Shown one piece after another: positions 42,982 through 50,967 of a DNA stretch of 59,295 nt. The translations under genes and the position numbers were made by a program. Below the pieces are notes generated by a model. The model was given only the letters and a program-made list of their open reading frames with translations, was not told where the DNA came from and ran no database searches. The first letter of the stretch is position 1; the number at the start of each line of letters is the position of its first letter. The stretch comes from Clostridia bacterium (GTDB taxonomy: Bacteria > Bacillota > Clostridia > Oscillospirales > SIG627). Location: contig JAFUKG010000041.1 in NCBI GenBank assembly GCA_017467865.1, positions 1 to 59,295 of the forward strand, given 5' to 3'.

Positions 42982-44253
42982 ATGACTATACTATTTACTT
43001 TATCAACAGCCATTTTCGTGGGGCTTATGCTCTCACGTTTAGCAAAGAAGCTTTCCCTTCCCGCAGTTACCGCCTATCTTGTGGCAGGTATACTTATAGG
43101 TCCCTACTGTCTCGGACTTCTTGGGATTGAAGGGCTTGGCTTTATAAGTCACGCAAACGTTAAGGAATATTCTCTTCTTTCGGATATTGCGCTTGGCTTT
43201 ATAGCGTTTTCAATAGGTAATGAATTCAGACTTTCCCAGCTCAAGCAGACGGGAAAGCAGGCAACCATAATCGGTATTTTTCAGGCGGTTATAACAACGA
43301 TACTTGTAGACGTTGTTCTTATTGCACTTCACTTTATGATGCCCGATAAGCTTCCCTTACCCTCTGCCATAGTTCTTGGTGCGGTTGCCGCTGCCACAGC
43401 CCCTGCCGCTACTCTTATGGTAGTAAGACAGTATAAGGCAAAGGGACCCCTTACCGATATACTTCTTCCCGTTGTAGCCCTCGACGATGCTGTGGGACTT
43501 ATGCTCTTTGCGGCGTCCTTCGGTGTTGCGAAAGCCTTTATGTCGGGCAAGATAGACGTTATCTCGGTTGTAGTGGAACCCATTCTTGAAATTGCGCTTT
43601 CCCTTCTTCTCGGTCTTGTTATGGGACGTATATTTACATATTTCGAGAAATTTTTCCATTCACGCTCAAAGCGTCTTTCCATGTCGGTTGCCTTCGTGCT
43701 TCTCACAGTTGCACTTTCTATGCTGAAGTTTGAGGTTTTCGGAGTTCATATATCCTTCTCCTCCCTTCTTGTGTGTATGATGCTTGGAACTATGTTCTGC
43801 AACTTCTGTGACTTCTCGGAAGAGCTTATGGACAGACTTGACCGTTGGACTGCCCCCTTCTACATTCTCTTTTTTGTTATAAGCGGTGCAGAGCTTGAGC
43901 TTTCGGTATTTGCAGACGTAGCGATTGTAGTTGTAGGCGTAGTTTATATTCTTGCACGTTCGCTCGGAAAGTACTCGGGAGCATTTATATCGGCAAAATC
44001 CGTAAAGTGCAATCCCACCATAGTGAAATATCTCGGTGTCACTCTTCTTCCTCAGGCAGGCGTTGCCCTTGGTATGGCGATAAAAGCCGAGGAGCTTGGT
44101 GCTGAGGGTGCCGTTGTTGCAAATATTACCCTTTTCGCAGTGCTTATCTATGAGCTTGTAGGTCCTCTTCTCACAAAGATTGCTCTTACCAAGGCAGGAG
44201 AAATCGAGCCCGAGGGCAGAACAAGTGCAAGAAAGCTTGACAGCAAAAATTAA
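42982..44253 (+). CDS. CPA2 family cation:proton antiporter
   Basis: A 423-residue protein with about 12 membrane helices. The start LSRLAKKLSLPAVTAYLVAGILIGP and the core VVALDDAVGLMLFA (with the ion-binding Asp pair) are hallmarks of KefB/NapA-type exchangers. There is no C-terminal RCK or TrkA domain. It would export Na+ or K+ against H+, complementing the Ktr uptake system just upstream. Substrate ion is not resolvable by eye. Confidence 0.9.
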   Translation: MTILFTLSTAIFVGLMLSRLAKKLSLPAVTAYLVAGILIGPYCLGLLGIEGLGFISHANVKEYSLLSDIALGFIAFSIGNEFRLSQLKQTGKQATIIGIFQAVITTILVDVVLIALHFMMPDKLPLPSAIVLGAVAAATAPAATLMVVRQYKAKGPLTDILLPVVALDDAVGLMLFAASFGVAKAFMSGKIDVISVVVEPILEIALSLLLGLVMGRIFTYFEKFFHSRSKRLSMSVAFVLLTVALSMLKFEVFGVHISFSSLLVCMMLGTMFCNFCDFSEELMDRLDRWTAPFYILFFVISGAELELSVFADVAIVVVGVVYILARSLGKYSGAFISAKSVKCNPTIVKYLGVTLLPQAGVALGMAIKAEELGAEGAVVANITLFAVLIYELVGPLLTKIALTKAGEIEPEGRTSARKLDSKN

Positions 44254-44275
44254 AAAGAGCCAAAAGGCTCTTTTT
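44252..44275 (+). terminator. Terminator of the antiporter gene
   Basis: AAAAAGAGCC (44252-44261), AAAA loop, GGCTCTTTTT (44266-44275), starting at the stop codon. Confidence 0.85.
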
Positions 44276-44277
44276 AA

Positions 44278-44392
44278 TTGATGAATGATGAATTAAGGAA
44301 ATTTGCCTTTAAGGCAAATTAAAATTAATTATAAATTTCGGCTATGCCGAAATTGTCCATAATTCAGCATTCTGCATTTTGCATCCTGCATT
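44278..44392. repeat. Dispersed intergenic palindrome repeat, copy 3
   Basis: Contains ATTTGCCTTTAAGGCAAAT, AATTTCGGCTATGCCGAAATT and a tail of CATTCTGCATTTTGCAT words; 44333-44392 is almost identical with 38211-38263. Non-coding. Confidence 0.7.
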
Positions 44393-44393
44393 A

Positions 44394-44430
44394 AAAAAGA
44401 GAGTTTGCTCACAGAGCAAACTCTCTTTTT
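44394..44430. terminator. Long terminator overlapping the end of a coding region
   Basis: A 17-bp perfect stem (44394-44410 with 44414-44430) and a 3-base loop. The minus-strand MBL gene stops at 44409-44411, so its last six codons form one arm. Confidence 0.85.
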
Positions 44431-45278
44431 ACTACGTCTATTATTATGTGGGTATTTAATATCATCGCCTGCAAGGGATACATTTCCACCATTTTGCCTT
44501 TATAAAATCTACTTTTAAAGTCCTCGAAAATCTCTTCGGTGTCCTTGCCTGCTCTCAGCATTGAAGCAATATGCTCCGCCTCGGATATGGCGTTTTCCTT
44601 GCCTCGTTTCATGTAAAAGGCAGTCTCTTCCTCATTTAAGTACCCTACGTGAGGAACGAGTATATTCTTCACGTCAAGCTTCTGTGCCTTTTCGATTGAG
44701 TCGAGGGTCATTTTGTAGCTGACGAGATAGAAGGGCAGCACGTTATCCTCTCCGTTATAAACACCCATGGTCTCACTGCCAAGGAGCAATTTTTTCTCTC
44801 TTAAATAAAATGCGATAGAGCATTTTGTATGTCCGGGTAGAGCGATTACCTCGAATTCGTGCTCTCCTGCATGGATAATATCCCCCTCTTTGACGGTGAT
44901 ATCCACCTTCAATTCATCTGTCAAATCCTCATAGTCTCCAAGCCCTAAATCGGTAGCGGCATCATGGTCAAGCTTGCGCATAAGGTTACGGGCGGACTCC
45001 TTTGCAAAAATCGTTGCGGCGTATTCACCTGCAACCACCTTTGCGTCGGGGTAAAGCCTTAATATATGAGGAGCCGCAAGAACGTGGTCATAGTGAGAGT
45101 GAGTTAAGAAGATATAGTCGAGCTTTCTGTCTCCAAGAGCATTTTTCACCTTCTTTGCCATCTCTGCACCCGTAAAACCAAAGCCTGTATCGTAAAGAAT
45201 GGCAGTCTCTCCGTCATCTATTAAATATCCGGCATCTCCCGGATTTATTCTCATATCGGTTATTTTAAAATCCTTCAT
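44409..45278 (-). CDS. MBL-fold metallo-hydrolase
   Basis: A 289-residue metallo-beta-lactamase-fold protein with the dinuclear metal motif THSHYDH (~60-66), the second His in LPGHTKCS, an Asp/Glu-rich middle, and a final metal His in LVPHVGYL. It resembles hydroxyacylglutathione-hydrolase-like and quorum-type lactonase members, but the substrate is not defined. ATG 45278 has GAGGTGA upstream. It stands alone on the minus strand. Confidence 0.85.
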   Translation of the reverse strand: MKDFKITDMRINPGDAGYLIDDGETAILYDTGFGFTGAEMAKKVKNALGDRKLDYIFLTHSHYDHVLAAPHILRLYPDAKVVAGEYAATIFAKESARNLMRKLDHDAATDLGLGDYEDLTDELKVDITVKEGDIIHAGEHEFEVIALPGHTKCSIAFYLREKKLLLGSETMGVYNGEDNVLPFYLVSYKMTLDSIEKAQKLDVKNILVPHVGYLNEEETAFYMKRGKENAISEAEHIASMLRAGKDTEEIFEDFKSRFYKGKMVEMYPLQAMILNTHIIIDVVKREFAL

Positions 45279-45329
45279 AGTTTCACCTCTTTTGATATTT
45301 TAGCACAAAGAATAAACCAAATCAATAAC

Positions 45330-45358
45330 TTGACAAAGAAAAAGTATTAAAATATAAT
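45330..45358 (+). promoter_or_regulatory. Consensus promoter of the LiaF-like operon
   Basis: TTGACA (45330-45335), N17, TATAAT (45353-45358), 22 bases before the GTG start. Confidence 0.88.
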
Positions 45359-45379
45359 AATAAAAAAGGAGTTGATTTT

Positions 45380-46045
45380 GTGAAAAATGCAAATAGAGTT
45401 ATATGGGGCATTATTCTTATTGCAGTTGGAATTATCTTTGCCCTGAATGCCCTCGGAATAACGGATATTGACTTGTTTTTTGAAGGCTGGTGGACCTTTA
45501 TCATTATTATACCGTCGATTGTAGGGCTGATTACAGACAGCGATAAAACGGGAAACTTTGTTTCTCTTTTGATAGGAGTTTTTCTATTCCTTTGCTGCCG
45601 TGACATTCTCGACTTCGGTATGATGTGGAAACTTATTATTCCCGCCGTTATAATAATTATTGGCATCAAGTTTCTTTTGGGAGAAGCTTTTCTCCGAGAA
45701 AAGAATGTGCCTAAAAGTAAAATAACAAAAAACGGATTTGCCTTATTCTCAGGAAACGAAATGAAATTTGACGGAGAAGTGTTTGAGGGTGTTGAACTTT
45801 CAGCTATATTCGGCGGTATTGACTGTGACCTGAGAGGTGCTGTCATTAACAGTGATTGTGTGATAAACGCCTCGTCGGTGTTCGGCGGAATTGATATAAT
45901 CGTTCCCGATTTTGTTAACGTAAAGGTTTCTTCAAGCTCCCTTTTCGGCGGAGTATCCGATGAAAAGCACCGACATAACAAAGAAGGGGCACCCACGCTC
46001 TACATAAATGCTTCCGCCGTTTTTGGAGGGGTTGAAATAAAATGA
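45380..46045 (+). CDS. LiaF-like membrane protein
   Basis: A 221-residue protein: three to four N-terminal membrane helices (~8-105, LiaI/LiaF-type) and a C-terminal beta-helix-like domain in which FGG recurs four times (SAIFGGIDCD, SSVFGGIDII, SSLFGGVSD, SAVFGGVEI). This is the LiaF/DUF2154 type. In Bacillus LiaF restrains the LiaRS envelope-stress two-component system; no liaRS is adjacent here. GTG 45380 is the start, with AAAGGAG 8 bases upstream. It overlaps the next gene by 4 bases. Confidence 0.78.
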   Translation: MKNANRVIWGIILIAVGIIFALNALGITDIDLFFEGWWTFIIIIPSIVGLITDSDKTGNFVSLLIGVFLFLCCRDILDFGMMWKLIIPAVIIIIGIKFLLGEAFLREKNVPKSKITKNGFALFSGNEMKFDGEVFEGVELSAIFGGIDCDLRGAVINSDCVINASSVFGGIDIIVPDFVNVKVSSSSLFGGVSDEKHRHNKEGAPTLYINASAVFGGVEIK

Positions 46046-46722
46046 ATGTACTTGGAAAGACGATAAAATATACTGCCATTGCTTTGGCAATGCTTCTTGC
46101 AGTAACGGTCATCGGCTCGGTTATTGACATTCTTGCCGTTTTCTTCGGCGATACCGAAGAGGTTGAAATGAAAGAATACACCGTGGATAACAGTGTTTTT
46201 AAAATTGAAGCGGAGCTTCAGGTATCTGAACTTATAATTGAAAACGCACAGAATTTCAAGGTGTTGACAAACAACGGTGACGTAAGTATAAAAGAAGCAA
46301 ACGGAGTACTCAGAATTATTGAAAAAAGGAAACCTATTAATATTTCTCACAAAAAAAACGCAGAAGTAAGAATTTATATTCCCGAAAATAATAATCTCGA
46401 AGGTCTGAACATAAAGGCGGGAGTGGGAAAGGCAAACATCAAGGTATCTGAGATTTCTGACCTGAAACTGGAAATGGGTGTGGGAGAGCTGACCTTAAAA
46501 TCCACACTTCTCGGAAAAAATGAAATACACTGCGGAATAGGAGCAATAGACATAACCCTCACAGGAGACAATGACAGCTATAAGGTTAAGGCGGCAAAGG
46601 GCATTGGAGAAATAAGACTTGACGGAAGAAAAATAGGAAGCGGGACTTTTGGAGAGGGTAACAGCCTTCTTGAAATTGAAGGTGGTATCGGAAATATCAG
46701 AATAGCATTTGAAGATGATTAA
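46042..46722 (+). CDS. DUF4097 family beta-strand repeat protein, membrane anchored
   Basis: A 226-residue protein with one N-terminal helix (~8-35) and an extracytoplasmic part of repeating beta strands (IKAGVGKANIKVSEISDL, EMGVGELTLKSTLLG, GIGAIDITLTGD), typical of DUF4097/LiaG-like proteins. It is translationally coupled to the LiaF-like gene. Function is unknown beyond the association with envelope-stress systems. Confidence 0.75.
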   Translation: MNVLGKTIKYTAIALAMLLAVTVIGSVIDILAVFFGDTEEVEMKEYTVDNSVFKIEAELQVSELIIENAQNFKVLTNNGDVSIKEANGVLRIIEKRKPINISHKKNAEVRIYIPENNNLEGLNIKAGVGKANIKVSEISDLKLEMGVGELTLKSTLLGKNEIHCGIGAIDITLTGDNDSYKVKAAKGIGEIRLDGRKIGSGTFGEGNSLLEIEGGIGNIRIAFEDD

Positions 46723-46727
46723 AAAAC

Positions 46728-46762
46728 AAAACTTCATCGAGTCAGTCCCGATGAAGTTTTTT
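46728..46762 (+). terminator. Terminator of the LiaF-like operon
   Basis: AAAACTTCATCG (46728-46739) pairs with CGATGAAGTTTT (46749-46760), with more Ts following. Confidence 0.85.
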
Positions 46763-46763
46763 C

Positions 46764-46792
46764 TTGACTAAATTTCATTTCATGAGTATAAT
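46764..46792 (+). promoter_or_regulatory. Promoter of the following membrane protein gene
   Basis: TTGACT (46764-46769), N17, TATAAT (46787-46792), 34 bases before the start. Confidence 0.8.
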
Positions 46793-46825
46793 GTTAAGGT
46801 ATTTTATTCTGAGAAAGGTAAAAAA

Positions 46826-47548
46826 ATGTCGAGACGAAAAATCCGTTTATCAAAAATTTCACTTTTGCATTATTATAAGCTCCTGTTTCGTTCAGCTCTT
46901 TTTATAATATGCACTGTACTTTATATACTCAGTAAGCTTAACAACAATCCCCACCCTTTCTCCGAAATTCAGGAAAGACCCGCAATACTTGGATTTATAT
47001 GGATTGTATTTACCTTTGAAATGATACTCAGATTTTTCCCCTCAAGGCTTGAAAGCATGGGGTGTCAAAAGCAATTTAAAAAGAACTTTGTAAATCCGAA
47101 GACATACAAATCCACCCCTGACGTGAGAAAAAGTACTTTTGCTGTTGCCCTTTCATGGCTTTTGCTCAACGGCATTATAGGACTCCTTTACTATATAGGT
47201 TTTATCGACAAGGGAATCCTTATCCTCATCAGTCTTTTCTACTCGGTGTGCGATATGATATGCATACTCTTCTTTTGTCCCTTCCAGACCTGGTTTATGA
47301 AAAACAAGTGTTGCGGCAGCTGCAGAATATACAACTGGGATTACGCCATGATGTGCACTCCTCTTATATTTATTCCCGACGTGTTTACATGGAGTCTGCT
47401 TCTTATTGCTCTTTTGCTCCTCATCTTTTGGGAAACGCTCTACCACCTTCACCCCGAGCGCTTTCACGAAGAGACAAACGATACCCTTTCTTGCCGCAAC
47501 TGCGAAGAAAAGCTGTGCCAACATAAAAAGTGTCTGAGGCATCTTTGA
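46826..47548 (+). CDS. Conserved membrane protein with Cys-rich loop and tail
   Basis: A 240-residue protein with four to five membrane helices. Between helices it carries NKCCGSCRIYNWDY, and the C-terminus is CRNCEEKLCQHKKCLRH, giving about seven Cys and several His residues in cytoplasmic regions, likely metal-binding. I recall similar uncharacterised proteins in many Clostridia but know no function. It has its own promoter; the downstream DNA is repeat-filled and non-coding. Confidence 0.7.
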   Translation: MSRRKIRLSKISLLHYYKLLFRSALFIICTVLYILSKLNNNPHPFSEIQERPAILGFIWIVFTFEMILRFFPSRLESMGCQKQFKKNFVNPKTYKSTPDVRKSTFAVALSWLLLNGIIGLLYYIGFIDKGILILISLFYSVCDMICILFFCPFQTWFMKNKCCGSCRIYNWDYAMMCTPLIFIPDVFTWSLLLIALLLLIFWETLYHLHPERFHEETNDTLSCRNCEEKLCQHKKCLRHL

Positions 47549-47850
47549 ATGCATTTTGCATTCAAAGAAATGCAGAGTACAGAATGCTGAATGCAGAATT
47601 GTTGTTGATTTGCTACGCAAATCTTCTCTTAAATTAATATTCGGGGAAAGCACTTTTTATAAAAGTGTTTTCCCCGAACCCCTTATGAAAACCAAATATA
47701 AAAGTTTTGAAAGTCAAGGAAAGCTTTTTCAAAAGTTTCCTTGTGGGTATTAGTGCAAAGTCCTAATATGTAAATCAATTTTACTTCAGTAAAATTTTCC
47801 TTAATTCTGCATTCAGAACTCTGCATTCTGCATTCTAAAAAAGTATTGCG
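47549..47850. repeat. Mosaic of dispersed intergenic repeats, copy 4
   Basis: Over 300 bases without a gene. It holds CATTTTGCATTC and GAATGCAGAATT words, the palindrome GATTTGCTACGCAAATC (47607-47623, as at 27053), a long imperfect hairpin (47640-47657 with 47661-47678), a second hairpin around 47718-47745, TTTTACTTCAGTAAAA and a final CTGCATTCTGCATTCT tract. All are of the same repeat families seen at 27026, 38116 and 44278. Confidence 0.7.
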
Positions 47851-47878
47851 GAAATTTTACATATACCCCAAAACGAGG

Positions 47879-47981
47879 AAAAAGTCCGTCAGACGAGTGC
47901 ACGCGAACAAAGCTGAGGATAGCTTACTTACGTAAGCTGACGAAAGCTTGTGAGCAAGTATCGAAGTATCACGGACTTTTT
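47879..47981. repeat. 103-bp structured element with 11-bp terminal inverted repeats
   Basis: AAAAAGTCCGT (47879-47889) is the exact inverse of ACGGACTTTTT (47971-47981). Inside lie further hairpins: AGCTTAC/GTAAGCT (47921-47927 with 47932-47938, loop 4) and smaller stems on both sides. A further AAAGTCCGT follows at 47995-48003. There is no coding potential. It could be a MITE-like mobile repeat or a small structured RNA ending in a terminator-like arm. Confidence 0.55.
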
Positions 47982-48061
47982 ACCGTTTTGAAACAAAGTC
48001 CGTTTTATCGTACACCACCCCTGTTATAATGTACTCACAATAACAGAGGAGGTAAATGAAA

Positions 48062-48193
48062 ATGACTGTATTTTATTTTATTATGTGGCTTGTAATATTT
48101 GAAGGATTGCTTTTGGGATGCCTCTTTATGGAAAATCACTTTAAGAGACATTCAAAGAAGATGCAAAGATACCGACGCAGAACAAATCCGTAA
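48062..48193 (+). CDS. Small single-helix membrane protein
   Basis: A 43-residue ORF (two residues longer if ATG 48056 is used). AGGAGG at 48047-48052 is best spaced (9) for ATG 48062, and a TATAAT lies at 48025-48030. One membrane helix (residues ~2-24) is followed by a strongly basic tail (KRHSKKMQRYRRRTNP). No family is recognised. A hairpin with a T-rich tail follows. It could be a regulatory or toxin-like small membrane protein; nothing more can be said. Confidence 0.55.
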   Translation: MTVFYFIMWLVIFEGLLLGCLFMENHFKRHSKKMQRYRRRTNP

Positions 48194-48200
48194 GAGAAAG

Positions 48201-48237
48201 TGTTCCCATTTTGAGAAAATGGGAACATTACTTTTAT
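48201..48237 (+). terminator. Terminator after the small ORF
   Basis: TGTTCCCATTTT (48201-48212), GAG, AAAATGGGAACA (48216-48227), then TTACTTTTATT. Confidence 0.65.
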
Positions 48238-48265
48238 TGACAAAAGAATACTTTTTGATTAGAAT
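48237..48265 (+). promoter_or_regulatory. Promoter of the WYL regulator gene
   Basis: TTGACA (48237-48242), N17, TAGAAT (48260-48265), 26 bases before the start. Confidence 0.78.
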
Positions 48266-48291
48266 AAAATAAAAAAACGTTGGAGTAAGTT

Positions 48292-49278
48292 ATGCCTAAA
48301 AGTGCAAACCAAAAAATAAAGATACTATATCTTTTGAAGATACTCCTTGAAAACACCGACGAGGAGCACGGGCTCACCTTGAAGGAGGTTGAAAGTGCTC
48401 TCAGAGAATTAGGGGTGAAAGCAGAGCGTAAGACACTTTATGACGATATAGAAACACTTCGTATTTTCGGGGTGGACATAGAAAAAAGCGTAGGCAAGTC
48501 GGTGACATATCACGTAATAAGCCGTGACTTCGAGCTGCCCGAGCTTAAGCTTCTCATTGATGCAGTACAATCCTCAAAGTTCATTTCAGAAAAAAAGAGC
48601 CGAGAACTTATTGACAAGCTTTCTTCTCTTATGAGCCGATTTGACGCCACGAAGCTTCGCCGTCAGGTATACGTTGCAAACAGAGTAAAGTCGGACAACG
48701 AGACCATCTATTACAGCGTTGACGAAATACACGAGGCAATAAATCAGAATAAAAAAATCTCCTTCCAATATTTTGAGTGGAATGAGAAAAAGGAAAAGGT
48801 ACTTCGTCATAACGGAAAGAAATATATCATAAGCCCTCACGCCCTTACTTGGGACGATGAAAACTACTATATGATAGGATATGACAGCAGTGAGGAGAAA
48901 ATAAAGCATTACAGAGTTGATAAAATGCAGAAAATTTCCCTTACTGACGAAAAACGTGACGGCGATGAGTTTTTCCGCGGATTTGATATGGCACTCTACT
49001 CCAAAAAGACCTTCGGAATGTTCGGGGGAGTTGAAGAAAGTGTGACTCTCCGCTGTAAAAACCGCTTTGCGGGGGTTGTAATTGACCGATTCGGAGAGGA
49101 CGTGACCTTCCTCAAAAGTGACGATGAACATTTCGAGGTACACGTGAAGGTGCACGTCAGTCCCCTTTTCTTCGGCTGGGTATTGAATTTCGGCGACGGA
49201 ATTGAGATAGTTTCTCCCGACAGTGTGAGAGGGGAATTCCGCACACTTCTTGAAAAAACGTTGGAGGGGTATAAATGA
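48292..49278 (+). CDS. WYL domain transcriptional regulator
   Basis: A 328-residue regulator: an N-terminal winged helix (~5-75, KIKILYLLKILLENTDE and ERKTLYDDIETLR), a helical linker (~85-140), a WYL domain (~140-215, with ISFQYFEW and HALTWDDENYYMIGYD) and a C-terminal WCX-type extension (~245-325). WYL proteins bind nucleic acid or nucleotide ligands and often control defence or DNA-damage genes. No defence gene is adjacent, so the target is unknown. Confidence 0.9.
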   Translation: MPKSANQKIKILYLLKILLENTDEEHGLTLKEVESALRELGVKAERKTLYDDIETLRIFGVDIEKSVGKSVTYHVISRDFELPELKLLIDAVQSSKFISEKKSRELIDKLSSLMSRFDATKLRRQVYVANRVKSDNETIYYSVDEIHEAINQNKKISFQYFEWNEKKEKVLRHNGKKYIISPHALTWDDENYYMIGYDSSEEKIKHYRVDKMQKISLTDEKRDGDEFFRGFDMALYSKKTFGMFGGVEESVTLRCKNRFAGVVIDRFGEDVTFLKSDDEHFEVHVKVHVSPLFFGWVLNFGDGIEIVSPDSVRGEFRTLLEKTLEGYK

Positions 49279-49297
49279 ATATTTTCAAATAAATTAT

Positions 49298-49329
49298 GGC
49301 GCTGAAAAACTACGTGTTTTTTCAGCGCC
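49298..49329. terminator. Terminator of the WYL regulator gene
   Basis: GGCGCTGAAAAA (49298-49309) pairs with TTTTTTCAGCGCC (to 49329). Confidence 0.8.
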
Positions 49330-49366
49330 TATCTGTTTAAGAATTTTCCAAAAACTCAGTAAAAGC

Positions 49367-49747
49367 TTACGGCAATTTCTTACCGCAATTATTGCAAAAT
49401 TCAAAATCTCCGTCAACGGGATTTCCGCAATATGGACAGAATTTATTATCAACGTCGTCCTTCTTATGTGCGTTACTTTGAGTATTTCCAAATCGTTCGT
49501 TGAATGGGTCAGGCTCCTCACCACCGTCTGTAATATCGAAAGCTGAATATCTGTTTTTGCCGGTAGCGTTTTTGAAGTTATATATTGTCATTATGACCGC
49601 TACCCCTGTCCACAGAACACCGAATAAAGCAAATATACCGCTTGCCTGTGCGGCAATAACAGTCCATAGAATTCCAAAACCAATCATAAATATTCCGACA
49701 ACTCCGCTCATCATAGACGGACCGCGCCCCGGCTTAATACTTTTCAT
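49367..49747 (-). CDS. Small membrane protein with C-terminal zinc ribbon
   Basis: A 126-residue protein: two membrane helices (~13-57) and a C-terminal zinc ribbon with two CxxC pairs (FCPYCGN and FCNNCGKKL). AGGAGG lies upstream of ATG 49747. Such zinc-ribbon membrane proteins are common in Clostridia and mostly uncharacterised. The next minus-strand gene upstream ends 16 bases away, so they are probably co-transcribed. Confidence 0.75.
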   Translation of the reverse strand: MKSIKPGRGPSMMSGVVGIFMIGFGILWTVIAAQASGIFALFGVLWTGVAVIMTIYNFKNATGKNRYSAFDITDGGEEPDPFNERFGNTQSNAHKKDDVDNKFCPYCGNPVDGDFEFCNNCGKKLP

Positions 49748-49763
49748 TCATAAAACCTCCTTT

Positions 49764-50093
49764 TTACAATCCGTAATGGATTACAAACTTATTTCTTTTT
49801 TCAGCATCAATCAGCAGTTTTCTTAAATTTTCATACTCTGTTCCATCACCGAGAACAGACAGAAACGTGCTTATTGACATCGGCGGAATTAGTGTTATTC
49901 CACAATAATTGAGTCCTTTCATAGGGATATCAACAGTGTGGCTGAAGGTGTCAAATACGCACAATTTTTCTTGTATGTCCTCTATATAGTCATCATCAAC
50001 AAATATACAGCTATACTTTTCGGGCTCATATTCATCGTATCTTTCCCCGCCAGCGGGAGCCCTTTCCATAATTCCAAATTCGTGTTTTGCCAT
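49764..50093 (-). CDS. Conserved protein of unknown function, 109 residues
   Basis: A soluble 109-residue protein with a Tyr/Asp-rich N-terminus (GERYDEYEPEKYSCIFVDDD) and a C-terminal helix ending in KFVIHYGL. GGAG precedes ATG 50093. I have the impression of similar small proteins in other Clostridia but know no function. It may be co-transcribed with the creatininase gene 30 bases upstream. Confidence 0.65.
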   Translation of the reverse strand: MAKHEFGIMERAPAGGERYDEYEPEKYSCIFVDDDYIEDIQEKLCVFDTFSHTVDIPMKGLNYCGITLIPPMSISTFLSVLGDGTEYENLRKLLIDAEKRNKFVIHYGL

Positions 50094-50123
50094 TCTTGTA
50101 TAGGTTCTCCTTCGAGCATATTT

Positions 50124-50966
50124 TTACTGTTTCTCAAGCCATTCTTTTAAATATTCACCCGATATATTCTCACTCTTTAAAAAGGCGATAACTTCACGGA
50201 GCTTCTTCGTGGAATATTCCACCATAGCTCTTGCAATTCTTTCGTTCATTCCGTCGTGGAGCTCGCTTTCAACGGAGTTGGGGTAATTCGCCATCCAAGA
50301 GAAGGGGGTCTTTATCTTATGCTCGCTGAACTCATCAAAGCGGTGGCTGCTCTCCCCCAACTCCTGCGTCATCTTATCAAGCCTTACCGCTTCGGGTCTG
50401 ACACCGTAGACCCAGCCCGTCTCAATAAAGCCTGCGTGACCCGGCGTTATCTTTTTTTCGACATAGTCACTGAGGACTTTTCTGTCCTCGGTGGTGAGAT
50501 ATTTATAGCCCTCGTTTAAAATCCTTTTGGGAGTGGCAAAATCCGAGCCGATAGAGTAAACGTAGACGTTATAAGGTGTTTTTTCGTAAAGGAGACCCCT
50601 TGTGAAATAGTCGAGCATAGCGCTGTTACCGCCGTGTCCGTCGTAAAGGAGAATTTTGTTGAAGCCGTTGCGGTAGATTTCAGAGCAGGTTTCTTTCAGT
50701 ATCTGAAGTCTCAGCTGGGGAGAAAAGATAACTGTTCCGTCAAACTCCCCTGCCCCCGTCTTTTCACCGAAGTACATAGAGGGAAAGACAACGGCAGGCT
50801 CTACCTCTGCGGCGAGTCGGGCAATTTCGGTAACATGTATTACGTCGGTGCCCACGGGCAAGTGCTGACCGTGCTTTTCGAGACAGCCAACCGGAACAAT
50901 GCAAAGACCCTTTGAACGCTCTCTCGCCTCTTTAAATTCTTCTTCTCTTAAATTTTCCCAAAGCAT
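50124..50966 (-). CDS. Creatininase family amidohydrolase
   Basis: A 280-residue member of the creatininase/MftE fold. Metal and catalytic residues are visible in GCLEKHGQHLPVGTDV, in GHGGNSAM and in the late GHAGFIETG. Family members open cyclic amides or hydrolyse amide bonds (creatinine, mycofactocin precursor, formamide derivatives); the substrate here is unknown. The start is 1 base after the stop of the upstream alcohol dehydrogenase gene, so it is part of a dsdA-adh-creatininase operon. Confidence 0.85.
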   Translation of the reverse strand: MLWENLREEEFKEARERSKGLCIVPVGCLEKHGQHLPVGTDVIHVTEIARLAAEVEPAVVFPSMYFGEKTGAGEFDGTVIFSPQLRLQILKETCSEIYRNGFNKILLYDGHGGNSAMLDYFTRGLLYEKTPYNVYVYSIGSDFATPKRILNEGYKYLTTEDRKVLSDYVEKKITPGHAGFIETGWVYGVRPEAVRLDKMTQELGESSHRFDEFSEHKIKTPFSWMANYPNSVESELHDGMNERIARAMVEYSTKKLREVIAFLKSENISGEYLKEWLEKQ

Positions 50967-50967
50967 A

